From: Semisulcospira habei
Lineage: Eukaryota > Mollusca > Gastropoda > Semisulcospiridae
Direction: 5' to 3'
DNA: 64,000 bases
Assembly: GCA_036245525.1 (NCBI GenBank)
Contig: BTPG01000004.1
Location: forward strand, 232,625,813 to 232,689,812
Below the pieces are notes generated by a model, which was not told where the DNA came from, did not search any database, and worked only from the letters and a program-made list of their open reading frames with translations. Each line of letters starts with the position of its first letter. Positions within the stretch are counted from its first letter, which is position 1. Positions 11,316-21,746 of this stretch are shown in pieces. Made by a program: the position numbers and the translations under genes.

Positions 11316-14300
11316 TTACAGATTATTCCCCCAGACACCGTTACTCATTTCAGTAACTAACTCATCAATTAGTTCATCAACCAGTTCGTCTGCTATTTCT
11401 TCAGATAATTTAAGTGCATAATGACCAGGTGCATAAGCTTTTTCTTTACTGAAAAACACTCGTTTTGTGTCCCCAACTGCCAGAGACTTCTTATGTGTTT
11501 GGATCATTTCAAGATTATGTTTATTTGATCTCAGTGACTTGTTTGGATAATCAGGCATTAATGCACCATCTAACACTTGCTTGTAATGTTCATGACGAAT
11601 GTCTTTATTTTTTTATCGCTGATTTTTTTATACCTTTTGCTTTTGACTGACTACCCTTCTGATGCAGTATAGAATACATTTTTGATCTTAGTCCAGCGTA
11701 CTCAACAATAGGCACACCATTCAGTTCATCCTTAGACTTACCAGGCACTTTCTTATTCTGTGTGCTATACAGTGGATGGTCTTTGGGATAATCAGACGTG
11801 TCATACATGTGTAACTCTGTTTTCATGTCTTCATAAAAGTCTTCAGTATGCACATCAATGATCATAGAGTCAGTGTCAGTGTATAGCAGACGACACTCAG
11901 GATACTTCGGTTTGAAGTAATCATAATAAAATTTAAGCATCAACAGTTTTGACAACTCAAGAATTGCCATACCAATAAATACTGGCTTGTCCAGTTTAAC
12001 AATCTTTTTTTTTGAGTGACACAGCATACAATGATGAATGAAACTCTTTATACCCTGTGTACTGTGGCTTACCTGTGAGTTTAATTGCACCTGATTCAGT
12101 TGTGACAAGTCTCACATCTTTGCGGTGATGAGGATTTTCCATCGTCAAAACAGGCATTGTTCATAAGCTTAAAGAAGTCTTTGTCAAATGCAGTGTTGCT
12201 GTCTCTGGCACGCAATGTTGTGTTCTTCATTATGTAATCTTTCATGAAAGCACTCTGATCAAATTGAATTCCTCTGTGAACTTTCTTTAGTACTAACCCG
12301 TGTCTGATGTAAAACTGTAACAAACGATAGTGGCACACGTAATTGAATTTGTCATTCAAATTTGGTACAAGCTTAGTGTCTTCTTTTTTTCCCGTCAAAC
12401 TCATTTTCTCAACAGCCAACGGATAATCATTGTGGTAATCATGTAGATGGTGTGGGTACTCCAGGTCAACGTCAAAGATCCAACCCTTCGCGTCGTTTTG
12501 GTCAAGATTTATAATATAGTTTGTTAACCCTGACTGTGTTACAACATACTGTGACAAATCATGCAGACAAAAGTTTTTCAAGGGCAATAACTCACACATC
12601 GCCCAGCCGTACAAATTGTTAGCGTCAAGGTACATAATGAATGACCTTGACCCAGGGCTTGAGGGGTCAAAGCCGTCCAGATATTTGTTGTTGGCTCTGG
12701 CAGAATTGTTCGCTGCAATACTAATGCCTCCCCTCAATCCACATTCCACCATTTCACCCATCGTACGATCAGACAACAGGTCTATAAATATCTTACTGGA
12801 TTTCAAAAATGCATCCCATGTCATGCCAGGACTAGTTATGTAGCAAGCAGGGTCAAGACTGTAGTGTAACAAACCCTTTTCACGATAACTTTCAAATACG
12901 TCTGCTAGCAAGCAAACGTCTGCTTTCAAGTACTGGTCGTGATAGTCACCAATCGTTTGACAGCCTAATTTATCCCACGCATCAAGAGCGTGCTTGTATT
13001 CAGAGTCAGAAATACCTTTGCCAGTTAGTGTAGAGTAAAATTTCTCTTTTGGCGGCAGTCTCCTTTCTTCAAACACAACCCACTCACTGATGTACTCGTA
13101 CGGATAAACACCTTTCTTAATCAAGTCTGGCTCAAAATATTTACTCGTTATTGGATACTCAGTCAGTCCTTCTGCCAAACTAGCTAATCCTAAAGACAAA
13201 TGTTGCATGGAGTCATAAAATGCTAATTTGTCTAACCTAAAAGTTAAGTATTTCTCAGTTGTCAGGGCAATGCAACTAATTTTTTTTGTAAGACTCGTCC
13301 ATAGCCTGCATGATAATATGTGAATCATACCCCTTGAGATTGTGGAAAAAGATTGGTAACTTATATGCCTTAGGATCTATTTTTAATAATAAATTACAAT
13401 TGTTATGTGCAGCACCTCTGTAACGTCCAGTTATGTGATCATAGTCACGAACTTTATCACCCTTCAGAAGTTGATCACAAATCCAACACATCTCTGCAGT
13501 AACAAAATTCAGTTTGTCTTCTTCTGTCATCACCAAAGGCATCTGACATGTTGTGAGATATTGTACTACCTGACTATACAGTTGTCTCATTTCTGTTAAA
13601 AACTTAGCTGCTGCATTTTCACCCCTGTAGATAACAGGTTCTGTATGCTGACCATCTGACCTAACAATAATGTATCCGAAAGAACACACCATTTGGTCAC
13701 TCAACTTTATAGTCTTTGGTAATGACTCTGGAACAGGACCCTCATACGGTACAACCAGTGATTCAAAATCAGCATACACTACAAACGGCAGCTTTTGTTG
13801 ATTCCCATAGTTCTTAAAATATACTTGACTACCAGGATCTGGATACTTAAGTACAGTTTGTATGTCATCAGCTGATCTACAATGTAGGACGTGTTTATGT
13901 GCTACTGCAATAGAGGAGAATCTTTGTAAACATTTTTTACACACTTCCTGTTTACCATTGTGTTTTGTTGTATGCCCATGAATTAGTCGTGACATATTTC
14001 TGATAATTGTGTAGTAGAAGTTATCACCGGAGCTTATTAGCAACATGTCAACATGTTTATCTTCTGACTGACCGTAGGTTGGAGCAAGTGGTGATACTCT
14101 AATGGGTTGTAACTTGTCAACAGATTCATTATCTCACACATACACATTTGCAGATATGTCAGGATTTAATTTTTCAAACAAGTCTATGTCCTCTATTTTA
14201 ACAGGGAACTCAACGCCACTGAAGTTGAGTTCATTTACAAATTTGATGTAGTTAGATACACGTTCAGGTTTAAATTTTATAAAGTTTAATTTAGCAAGCA

Positions 14301-14784
14301 CACACCACATGAAACAATAGTGGTCATTGTTGTGTATATTAACAACAGCCTTTTTGTTTGCAACCTCTGTTGGCAGTGGCAACCATGATTTACCTAATAT
14401 AGGATGATACCTTGACTGTTTCAATTGTAGTTCATGTACATGTCCTTCATGCCAACCAAACCTCTTTATTTTTGCACTGTCAATTGCTTGGAGAAAGTCA
14501 GGTAAAAGTCTCTAAACACGTTCTCCAATTCCCTTCTTGTGTTAACTGTGTGTTGTCTTGTTGATATATATGATACAATCACTTCACCGTCTACTCTAGT
14601 AAATTCTATTTTGGCAACAATCTGAATCTTCACACTGCCTGTAAGAAGATTATCTTGTATGACAAAAAAAAAGAGTTTTCTATTGATTCATAAACATTAT
14701 TAGTATTAGATATAGGCAAGTCTGTTGTGTGAAACACGTTTCTTAAACCTGATTGGTCTGATGGGCTTTGAGCATTGTCCGTCA
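11316..14784 (-). pseudogene. pPolB: Protein-primed DNA polymerase B (pPolB), multiply frameshifted
   Basis: Replicative polymerase of the element, read from about 14784 down to 11316 in at least six pieces. In order: an N-terminal domain piece (14424-14134) with IHNNDHYCFMWC; an in-frame TGA at 14134-14136; the exonuclease region (14046-13276) with YADFES (Exo I) and LKGYDSHII (Exo II); 13328-12096 with ADVCLLADVF (Exo III) and YLDANNLYGWAM (motif A-like); 12108-11605 with YTDTDSM (motif C, catalytic) and GLRSKMYS; and a tail at 11576-11316. Breaks at 11608-11614, 12005-12013, 13280-13287 and 14664-14672 all fall in A/T homopolymers of 7-9. At least one further shift lies near 12130-12150 and one near 14505. 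All catalytic motifs are present, so loss of function is recent or the breaks are assembly errors. Confidence 0.9.
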
Positions 14785-14820
14785 TTTTTATTTGTCCGAC
14801 AAAATAATAAATAAAAAATA

Positions 14821-15166
14821 TTAATGTTGACTCTGTTGGCTCACCTTGTGTAATACCACTTTATTAACTGTAACATTGTTAATATAAACATTTAGTTTAC
14901 GTAGTTGTTTAAATATGCTATAACAAACGTCCCCTAACCAACCATAGTTGTTATCATCAACTTTAAAAGTAGGTGTCTTTAAATTAACTGTCATGCACTC
15001 CACATCTGGAAGCTCATCAACATAATCCAAAGTCACACTATATGTTGCATATATTTCCGATGGTGCTGAAAGGCTTATGGGGTAATGTTATTAAATCAGT
15101 AAAGTGCATAACATCTTTGAAGCAGTGTGTGAGATCAATCACTTGTATGATTTGTCCGTCTGTCAT
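14821..15166 (-). pseudogene. Small Polinton protein of unknown function, one frameshift
   Basis: It starts at ATG 15166 (MTDGQIIQVIDL) with the ATAAAAATGAC context. That frame ends near 15040. A second frame continues to 14821 and contains TLDYVDELPDVECM and WLGDVCYSIFKQL. It sits between the packaging ATPase and the polymerase in the minus block. I do not recognise a family. Its start (MTDG) resembles the polymerase start (MTDN), which may only reflect the shared AAAATGAC start context. Confidence 0.5.
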
Positions 15167-15193
15167 TTTTATTAGTCAAGACAAATGTATAAA

Positions 15194-15799
15194 TTAATTT
15201 ACTAACCCATACCCTGTAGGCTGATCTGTCTTTAAAATGAGCTTTAGATGCTTAGTTGATTTCAGTTTATTTTTCACATCATCCCGTTCATGTTTATTTG
15301 GGATGACATCGTTCTCTCTGAAACAGTCTTCAAAGCTGTCACGATCCTTACAGTAAAACAAACAGATAAACTTTAACTGTTCTAGAAAATCTTTCAGTAC
15401 AGCATTATATTTTTGAGTGAGAATCCATACACTGATGTTTGCATGTCTGCCACTGAAAGCAAGTTCTGCTAAAGTGTTTCTCTTCTTGACAATGTCTTTC
15501 TCTGCAGAACAGTCATCAACAATAAACAGGGTTGACTGTCCTTCAAATTGCTTGTAAAAATATTGTAGGTAGTCATTCAGTTTTTTCTCAGGGTCGACTA
15601 AGTAAATGTTGTTGTCAGTCCAAATGAATAAACAGTTGTGATAAGCTTTGTTGTGTTTGATCGTAGGACAGAATATTACAATGTTTTCAAAATGATAGAT
15701 GTATCTTGTTTGTAAGAGGTTAAGTACAAATTCAGTTTTACCACACCCTGTGGCGCCACAAAACAATCCACAGTGTGGATCAAGGGTCATTAAGTTCAT
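15194..15799 (-). CDS. ATPase: Packaging ATPase (FtsK/HerA-type, A32-like)
   Basis: Motor that would pump element DNA into the capsid. I choose ATG 15799 (MNLMTLDPHCG), 19 bp after the capsid gene, over the upstream 15835 ATG that overlaps the capsid stop. Walker A is GATGCGKTEF near residues 13-22. Walker B is STLFIVDDCS near residue 100. A later block SGRHANISVWILTQKY is typical of Polinton and nucleocytoplasmic-virus ATPases (sensor region with Gln). About 201 residues, intact, in the usual family size range. It lies directly downstream of the major capsid gene, as in many Polintons. Confidence 0.9.
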   Translation of the reverse strand: MNLMTLDPHCGLFCGATGCGKTEFVLNLLQTRYIYHFENIVIFCPTIKHNKAYHNCLFIWTDNNIYLVDPEKKLNDYLQYFYKQFEGQSTLFIVDDCSAEKDIVKKRNTLAELAFSGRHANISVWILTQKYNAVLKDFLEQLKFICLFYCKDRDSFEDCFRENDVIPNKHERDDVKNKLKSTKHLKLILKTDQPTGYGLVN

Positions 15800-15818
15800 T
15801 TTAATAGACAATATAATT

Positions 15819-17103
15819 TTAATATATGTGTCCACTTAGTCTGCACTCTTCTATGTGCAGCAGTGCGTCATATATCAGGTACAAATATATATTTATTGCT
15901 GCAGCAGTTTCAACCTTCTTTTGTATCTGAATTGTTATTCCATCACTGCCCTTCTCAACTTTTCGACCTGACCCATGAAGGTAATCATCATCTGTACTGC
16001 GAAGGTCTAACCACAGTGCATATTTGTTTGTAAGGTATTGTCCGATCCTAACGTCATACAGATGTAGATCTTTACACACAATGTTTGCTGGTTTATCTCT
16101 AATCCTTCCACCCGCAAAATACTTTGTGATCTCATCGTAGTTGATAAAGTAACAAACCTGAAGCATACACTTGATTAGGGTGGCCTTCGATTGTACAGGA
16201 CAAATGTGTAATCTTTGGATTGTAGAATTTTTCTGAATCCCGTTTGTATGGAGCCGCTGGTTCAACAAACAACATGAGTATGCCTTTAATTGACCTGGCA
16301 GGTGTGTTCAAGTTTATATTCCACATTGGGTCGCTTTTGTCTTTGGGTATTAAACTATGTCTAATCACCCTGTCATAATAAATTGGCAGTCTTGACTGAT
16401 ACTGATTTTGGATGAGTCTTGCTAATTCAGTGTGTGTGACAATTTCATATTCCAAGGAAATGTTAGAGATCTTGTACATTGCACTGAGATCAGATGATTT
16501 AATAACTTTGGAGTAGTCATTGAAAGTTAGTTCAAAGCTCAGACGGTCATTCAGTGCTCCTTGGTAATAAGGCAAATGAGCTGTTAGGATTTCAAACTCA
16601 AGTGGAATGTAAAACCTAGTTCCATATGTTTCAGCTATAATAACTTCCTTGGCTACCCCAGTAGTTACCTTATCTCCGGCATTGATTCGAAGTTTACCAA
16701 CATTATCTGACTGTATGCCTTGGTAAATACGGTCTTCTCGTTCTTCTCTTGTGAGCCACAAATCTTTGTAACAGTAAAACACATCAGCGTCGTCAAGACT
16801 AAACACTTCCTGTCCTTCAAGTTTTACTTTAATAGTTCTAACAATTGCTCTGCCAAGATTGTCAACCAGTGTTCTGTTCACATCTGCATCTGATGAAAGT
16901 TCAATATTAAATGCTAGGCGTGCAGTGCCAGGAACAATAACGTCACTGGGACCTAGGTTCGGAAACTTGACTGTAAGAGTTTGGTTCTGGTCTATGGTAC
17001 TTGGATTGTTTGTGATGATGATTGATTGTCTAATGCCCTTAACACCAAGAGGCTCACGTAGTTTTCTGTGTGGGTCTAACTTTGATCCGTAAGACTGTGT
17101 CAT
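15819..17103 (-). pseudogene. MCP: Major capsid protein (double jelly-roll, hexon-like), one frameshift
   Basis: Start ATG 17103 (MTQSYGSKLDPHRKL) with the ATAAAAATG context. The 17166 ATG adds a hydrophobic stretch unlike family members. The first frame runs to 16132 and the C-terminal part continues from about 16190 to 15819 in another frame. The upstream part has PGTARLAFNIEL and FELTFNDYSKVI; the downstream part has LWLDLRSTDDDYLHGSG, a signature I associate with animal Polinton/adintovirus capsids. The single shift lies within 16160-16200 and, unlike most others in this element, is not in an obvious homopolymer. Total about 427 codons. Confidence 0.87.
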
Positions 17104-17134
17104 TTTTATTATGCACAATAAAAAATAATAAATT
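17104..17134. promoter_or_regulatory. Divergent intergenic region between MCP (-) and 17540 gene (+)
   Basis: AT-rich spacer with AATAAAAAATAATAAATTAATAAAA. Before the retroposon insertion (17149-17530) this was the only sequence between the two divergent start codons, about 36 bp. It would have acted as a shared promoter. Confidence 0.45.
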
Positions 17135-17148
17135 AATAAAACAATGGC

Positions 17149-17530
17149 TTTTGATTGATTGTACATTGCTTAACGTCCCGACAGCAACAAGACTTTCTCA
17201 GGACGTGCCTGCACTGCGTGTGAAAAAAACTAAACAGAACATTGAATGTATGTCGCCAGCTGGTCCAATACATTAAATAAACCTAACACATGGGGCCTAA
17301 ATAAAGCTAAGACCATTTAGCAACACACATCCAATATCAAGAGCTACAGGCAGTGCAGACAGTAGGGAGAGTTTTAAAAAGGCAAATACAGGTGAATGGA
17401 CAAAGGGTAGACAGAAACACATGCCCCAGAATAGAGAGGAAAACCCACCCTGTGGGGCTGACCAGGGTGACTCTGGGAACTAAAAAGTAGTTAACCCCAC
17501 CCAAGTCCCCCAGGGCAGACCCGGGTGGGG
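17149..17530 (-). mobile_element. SINE-like retroposon, family S, 382 bp, TSD of 14 bp
   Basis: The insertion is in minus orientation with a (CAAT)n tail. It is flanked by perfect 14-bp copies of AATAAAACAATGGC (17135-17148 and 17531-17544). The same family occurs at 36207-36485 (279 bp, internal deletion of about 100 bp, TSD of 15 bp) and 58170-58231 (5'-truncated, TSD of 12 bp). The 5' end reads CCCCACCCGGGTCTGCC and the 3' end GGGACGTTAAGCAATGTAC plus AATC repeats. No clear tRNA A/B boxes were seen, so tRNA origin is not shown. The target was the start codon of the 17540 gene. Confidence 0.88.
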
Positions 17531-17539
17531 AATAAAACA

Positions 17540-18805
17540 ATGGCAGCGGGAGGATTTAATCATAAATATTTTGGAATGGATGGCATGTATGATTTTGGTA
17601 ATACAACAGATATGACAGATATGACAGATATGACTGGTACAAGAAATATTTACAGTTTACGTCACGAACTTTTAGAAACCAAAGTGAACTCGTTTTATGA
17701 TCATGTTGGTGGCCGCCCAGACAACGTAGATCCTAATCAGTTTGAACTTGATGGCAAGGGTCATTTATATTTAAATACTGTTGACAAAGGAAAAGTACTA
17801 TTGACTAACAAAAAAAAAAAAAAAAAAAATCCTGGTAAGTTTAGGGCTTTAAGTACAATAAAAAATGAAGGTGGTGTTGGTGCCTTGTGTCAACTTGGAA
17901 TTGGAGGGTCTCCTGTCACGCCGCGTCTTGTTAGTGCCCTTTATGACACGCAAACAAAATTACCAACAGGGCAAGAAATTGAAATGGCACCAGTAACAAG
18001 TCTGCCAGAAATAGCAAACACAGTAATACAAGAAACTTCATTTACTGAAGGACAAATAAATGATGCTATGAAAACAATAGACGACCCACTTTTGTCAATG
18101 AGGGAGATTATGGGCTTGGATAAATCACTGCAGACAATAAGAGGTGAGATGGTAAATAATGTTGCCAAACTGGGTGAGCTTGATAAACACATAGAACGTG
18201 AAAAAGAAAAACTGGCTACAGCAGACAATGGGAATCTTGACACAGAAATGAAAGAAAGAATCCAACACAGATTAAATGATTTGCAGATAGAAAGGTCAGG
18301 ACGATTAGAAGTGATTAGTATTGGAAGGGAAAAACTAAAAACACAGGTCAACAGGATTAGGGAAACTATTCAGAAAATACTTCACGAAGACAGTACTCTG
18401 GCTGAGAGACTTAAAACACTTTTCAGAGAACAGGGTATCACAATTGCTAGTTTAATTACTGCTCTTGGATTTATTATCAGTACTGTTGTGTTGGCTGTCT
18501 CCGGGGGTGGCAGTGCTGGAGGTAGCAGTCCAACACCGCCAGCCCCGGCACCACCAGCACCACCAACAGACCCAAAAGATTTACAGTCGTGGGTAAAGAA
18601 ACAACTGTCTCACATATCAGACTTGCTTAAAAAATTGGCTGTGAAAGCAGTAGACGTGTTGCCTGGCATTATAGGCACAGTTGTCAGTTGGATGATTAGT
18701 ACTACAGCAAAGGTAGTAGGGTTTATGGCAGAACATGTGTGGATCTTTTTAGTGACAGTAGGAGGGTTGATGGTGGGTTATTTAATGAAACAGATAAAGA
18801 AGTAA
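17540..18805 (+). CDS. Large coiled-coil/membrane protein of Polinton (421 aa), start re-created by TSD
   Basis: Start ATG 17540 (MAAGGFNHKYFG) lies inside the right TSD copy of the inserted retroposon. An in-frame upstream ATG at 17525 comes from retroposon sequence. The N-terminal part has three TDM repeats and a long Lys run from an A19 homopolymer. A coiled-coil region (residues about 180-290; EKEKLATADNG, RLNDLQIERSGR) follows. Then come a hydrophobic segment (IASLITALGFIISTVVLAV), a Pro/Ala linker (PAPPAPPTD) and a C-terminal membrane segment (VWIFLVTVGGLMVGYLM). I do not recognise a named family. It could be a large minor virion protein. It overlaps the convergent 18782 gene by 24 bp. 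Confidence 0.75.
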   Translation: MAAGGFNHKYFGMDGMYDFGNTTDMTDMTDMTGTRNIYSLRHELLETKVNSFYDHVGGRPDNVDPNQFELDGKGHLYLNTVDKGKVLLTNKKKKKKNPGKFRALSTIKNEGGVGALCQLGIGGSPVTPRLVSALYDTQTKLPTGQEIEMAPVTSLPEIANTVIQETSFTEGQINDAMKTIDDPLLSMREIMGLDKSLQTIRGEMVNNVAKLGELDKHIEREKEKLATADNGNLDTEMKERIQHRLNDLQIERSGRLEVISIGREKLKTQVNRIRETIQKILHEDSTLAERLKTLFREQGITIASLITALGFIISTVVLAVSGGGSAGGSSPTPPAPAPPAPPTDPKDLQSWVKKQLSHISDLLKKLAVKAVDVLPGIIGTVVSWMISTTAKVVGFMAEHVWIFLVTVGGLMVGYLMKQIKK

Positions 18806-19813
18806 AACCCCTAATCCTGTTAGGCCTATTGCCAATGCAGTTCTTTCTGACTCATGTGTGTCAAGGGTTGGTGATAGATCCGGGGTTGACTGTACTGGTT
18901 GTATGAGTGCCGGTGTTGAGGCCGGTGCCGGTGCCGGGGGTGTTACCGTCTGTAATGGTTTAAACAACTGTACATGTGTGGTTGTGGCCCTCAAGTTTAC
19001 AGAGTGATTGAGTCCTAATTTTTGATCACGACCTGCAACAACGATTTCATTATTATAATTTGTTATTGTACCCATTTGAAGTTGAAGATCAGATGGTAAC
19101 ATATATAACCCGATGCCAACTACAAAGTCAACTTTCGATCTGGCATATCTGAGTACGTCTTGGTAGCATTGTATGCTTGATGGGAGATCTACTGTTGAAT
19201 TGATTGAATCTTCTAGATTCGCAAGAAACTGTTTTTGAGATTCAAACTTTCCACTTCCATTCAAAATGTTTGATTTTGTTAGTGATTGAGCACCTAGGAT
19301 ACACCAGACATATGTTCTGATAGACTCATTTACGCGCTCGACTCCCGCTTGAGTAAACCCGTCACTCCTGTCTAAAATAAATGTGGTCCAGGCATTAGAC
19401 TGCTTCTGTTCTATTGATCCTAACCAGACTTCTGACTTTGATGAGAATGAAGTGTAACCTGGGTAGTAATCTTGAGGGTATTGTCTGTGACTCATAGCAT
19501 AATACAATGTACCCATGCCGTTGTGATCATCAAGTTTTTGTGTGAAGTCATGCCTGGGACCAGGGCTGATGTTAAATTCATTACAGATGCGTTCAAATGC
19601 TTTCATATTTATGGGGTTGTTATATCTGTTGAAACTGGATTCAGTTGGCAGTGGTGTATGGAGTTCTGACAAAATACGTCTAAGCTGGTAATAAACATGA
19701 AAACGATATACAGACCTAATGAGTTTGTTTGAGTGATTCAAATGGTCTGTAAATGAAACACCACAGCCTGTAGTTGAACACAGTATGACAAAGTTAAGTT
19801 GGTTTTGAAACAT
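18782..19813 (-). CDS. Polinton conserved protein of unknown function with C-terminal anchor (343 aa)
   Basis: Intact ORF starting MFQNQLNFVILC. The N-terminal two thirds look globular. The block AWTTFILDRSDGFTQAGVERVNESIRTYVW is, to my memory, recurrent in Polintons (position about 140-170). A Pro/Ala-rich linker follows (TPPAPAPASTPAL), then a single C-terminal hydrophobic segment (LAIGLTGLGVLLLYLF), so the protein is likely tail-anchored. It overlaps the upstream 87-aa gene by 20 bp in a different frame, a translational-coupling-like layout. I looked for adenain protease residues (His/Glu/Cys) and could not assign them. Confidence 0.72.
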   Translation of the reverse strand: MFQNQLNFVILCSTTGCGVSFTDHLNHSNKLIRSVYRFHVYYQLRRILSELHTPLPTESSFNRYNNPINMKAFERICNEFNISPGPRHDFTQKLDDHNGMGTLYYAMSHRQYPQDYYPGYTSFSSKSEVWLGSIEQKQSNAWTTFILDRSDGFTQAGVERVNESIRTYVWCILGAQSLTKSNILNGSGKFESQKQFLANLEDSINSTVDLPSSIQCYQDVLRYARSKVDFVVGIGLYMLPSDLQLQMGTITNYNNEIVVAGRDQKLGLNHSVNLRATTTHVQLFKPLQTVTPPAPAPASTPALIQPVQSTPDLSPTLDTHESERTALAIGLTGLGVLLLYLFH

Positions 19814-20057
19814 CTGTAGTGGACTTGAAGACCACTTTCTTGCAGTAGCATCGTGTTATTGGAGGGTTTAGGTAATGGTCAAATGGATTGGGTACTTTCA
19901 CTTGAAATAAATCTTGTACGCTTGCGTCTGACACAGCTATGTCAAGCTGATTTAGTTTAATTATTTTCTGTTCATAAGTAGGTGCAACATTATATTTGGC
20001 ATCCACATTAAATTGAAATGCGTTCATTGTGGTAATGGTTGGCGATTTAAATTCCAT
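19794..20057 (-). CDS. Small Polinton protein of unknown function (87 aa)
   Basis: It starts at ATG 20057 (MEFKSPTITTMNAFQF); an alternative in-frame start is Met11. No membrane segment. It contains YNVAPTYEQKIIKLNQLDI and a Cys pair near the C terminus (CYCKK). It is divergent from the candidate penton gene with only 25 bp between start codons, and its 3' end overlaps the 343-aa gene. Family not recognised. The compact divergent and overlapping layout supports it as a real gene. Confidence 0.55.
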   Translation of the reverse strand: MEFKSPTITTMNAFQFNVDAKYNVAPTYEQKIIKLNQLDIAVSDASVQDLFQVKVPNPFDHYLNPPITRCYCKKVVFKSTTDVSKPT

Positions 20058-20082
20058 TCTTCTTTTTTATGAGATAATAAAA
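20058..20082. promoter_or_regulatory. Divergent shared promoter region (25 bp)
   Basis: The only sequence between ATG 20057 (-) and ATG 20083 (+). It contains CTTTTTTATGAGATAATAAAA, giving an A/T-rich start context on both strands. Confidence 0.45.
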
Positions 20083-20824
20083 ATGTTTATCACTTTAACA
20101 AATCTTGACACAAGCAAACCCGTGTGGTTAACTAATGGGATTGATAATCGTGATGGTAACAAGGCTGTAGCTATCCATGAAATGTTTTACACAGTAAAAT
20201 GGTTTAATGTAGAAGATGATAATATGTATGGTAAATATTCTGTACAGGGAACTGTAGGTGCTGCAAGTTTTGGTTCTAATCATTTACAGCCTGGGTATTA
20301 CGACTTTTGTACTATAGCTGAATTTTTACAAAATATGTATAAAATTAAAGCAACTTTAAATCCAGGTAACTTGCTTGTTACATTGGAATTTCCAAAAGAT
20401 AGTCAGTTATTATTATCTCGTAGTCTTGTAATGCTACTTGGTATTTTTTACCATGTTTGATATGGGAATTTTATATGTTCATGGTGATGAAGATTGGACA
20501 ATTGATGACAATTATTTAAAGCCAAAAAAACAAATAATAACTGGAAGATATCCTGTTCATTTGGCGGTACACACAGTGCTAAATGTTTATTTGAAAGAAC
20601 TAAACACAACTGAAAATGTTCACAATGGAAAGCCATCAACTTTGTTGAGAAGCTTACCTACTGGAACTGCTCCATATTGTGAAAGTGTAGTTGTTAGATT
20701 TCCTAATTTACAGTTTAAGAAATTAGGTTCTAGTTTCTTTGAGTCACTGTGTATATCTGTAACTAATCAGGATGACAAACCAGTTGTTATGCATGATTTT
20801 AGTGTAGTGTTAGAAGTTAAATAA
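20083..20824 (+). pseudogene. Candidate penton / minor capsid protein, one frameshift
   Basis: Start ATG 20083 (MFITLTNLDTSK) with the ATAAAAATG context. The first frame runs to 20460; the rest continues from about 20445 to 20824 in another frame. The break sits at the T6 run 20446-20451. The two parts total about 247 codons. The sequence is beta-rich with LQPGYYDFCTIAEFLQNMY, a motif type I associate with Polinton minor capsid (penton) proteins, which set the local peptide up for a single jelly-roll. The second part has VVRFPNLQFKKLG and ends VMHDFSVVLEVK. Assignment rests on this motif, size and position, so it is moderate. Confidence 0.6.
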
Positions 20825-20845
20825 TTTTATTTTTGTTTATAAAAA

Positions 20846-21721
20846 ATGAGTGCTGGTCCAAAGTCGAGAATCATACCAGTTGCGTGTCCGGTAACAGAGT
20901 TGAAAGATTTGGCTGATGTACAGGATTTTGAGAAGGAGGGAGAGGTGGGGGAGGTGTATGGTTTTGAACTTGATTCAACTGGCATGTACAAGAGAAAAGT
21001 AATCGATGACATGAAAGATGGCACAGAGAGACCGATTCCTAAACTTGGTCAGCTGCATGATGTTACTGTACCTGTTCCAGTAAATAACGTACCCTACAAC
21101 TTAATACATGTTGGTAATAAATGGGTTGTTTCACCTGTGCCTACGCCTGCACCAACAATTGACTGGGACATAAAGTTGGAATTTATTAGTCCTTATGTAT
21201 ACACTGATGATGAAGGCGCCTTAGTGTTTAGGAAAGTTGTTAACTCTGGGCCGTTGATTGTAAGTCTTGTTCCAAGTTTTGCCCCAGACAACAATAGCCG
21301 AGAAAAACTGAAGGTGCAAGATTATGAGAAACGATGGTATCTTCTTACAACTAGAAAGGGAAGATCAGATACTTCTGTTGTGTTTATGCCAGCAAGCTTA
21401 GTCGTGGCTACAGAAGCGACAATAGTATTTGAAATTATCTTGAGATCTATAGCTTCTGTGAAAGAGGCAAATATTGCACAGGGAATAAAACTAACTTGGG
21501 ATGAAACAGTATCAGAATCATCAAAGGTCTTTATTGCCATTACAAAAAGTGCTGATGTTATTAATGTTTCGAGCAGTATTCCAGCTGTCAAGGTGGTGGT
21601 TGACAAAACAACTTTTGTTCGTCTAAGTTACATAAACCTTGAACACATTGATCTTGTTTCATTTTATTATGCCAGCAAATTGTATACTTTTGACGAGTTG
21701 CAAAATGTAATTGCTGATTAA
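20846..21721 (+). CDS. Polinton unknown, beta-rich protein (291 aa)
   Basis: Intact ORF starting MSAGPKSRIIPVAC, 21 bp after the candidate penton stop, with TTTATAAAAAATG before it. No signal peptide or membrane segment. An acidic N-terminal part (EKEGEVGEVYGFELD) leads to a PVPTPAPT linker at about 95-105 and then a beta-rich domain to the end. Position next to the candidate penton and the lack of membrane segments make a vertex-associated or fibre-like protein possible, but this is inference. No family recognised. Confidence 0.6.
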   Translation: MSAGPKSRIIPVACPVTELKDLADVQDFEKEGEVGEVYGFELDSTGMYKRKVIDDMKDGTERPIPKLGQLHDVTVPVPVNNVPYNLIHVGNKWVVSPVPTPAPTIDWDIKLEFISPYVYTDDEGALVFRKVVNSGPLIVSLVPSFAPDNNSREKLKVQDYEKRWYLLTTRKGRSDTSVVFMPASLVVATEATIVFEIILRSIASVKEANIAQGIKLTWDETVSESSKVFIAITKSADVINVSSSIPAVKVVVDKTTFVRLSYINLEHIDLVSFYYASKLYTFDELQNVIAD

Positions 21722-21746
21722 ATAAAAAATATTTGTCAATAAAAAA

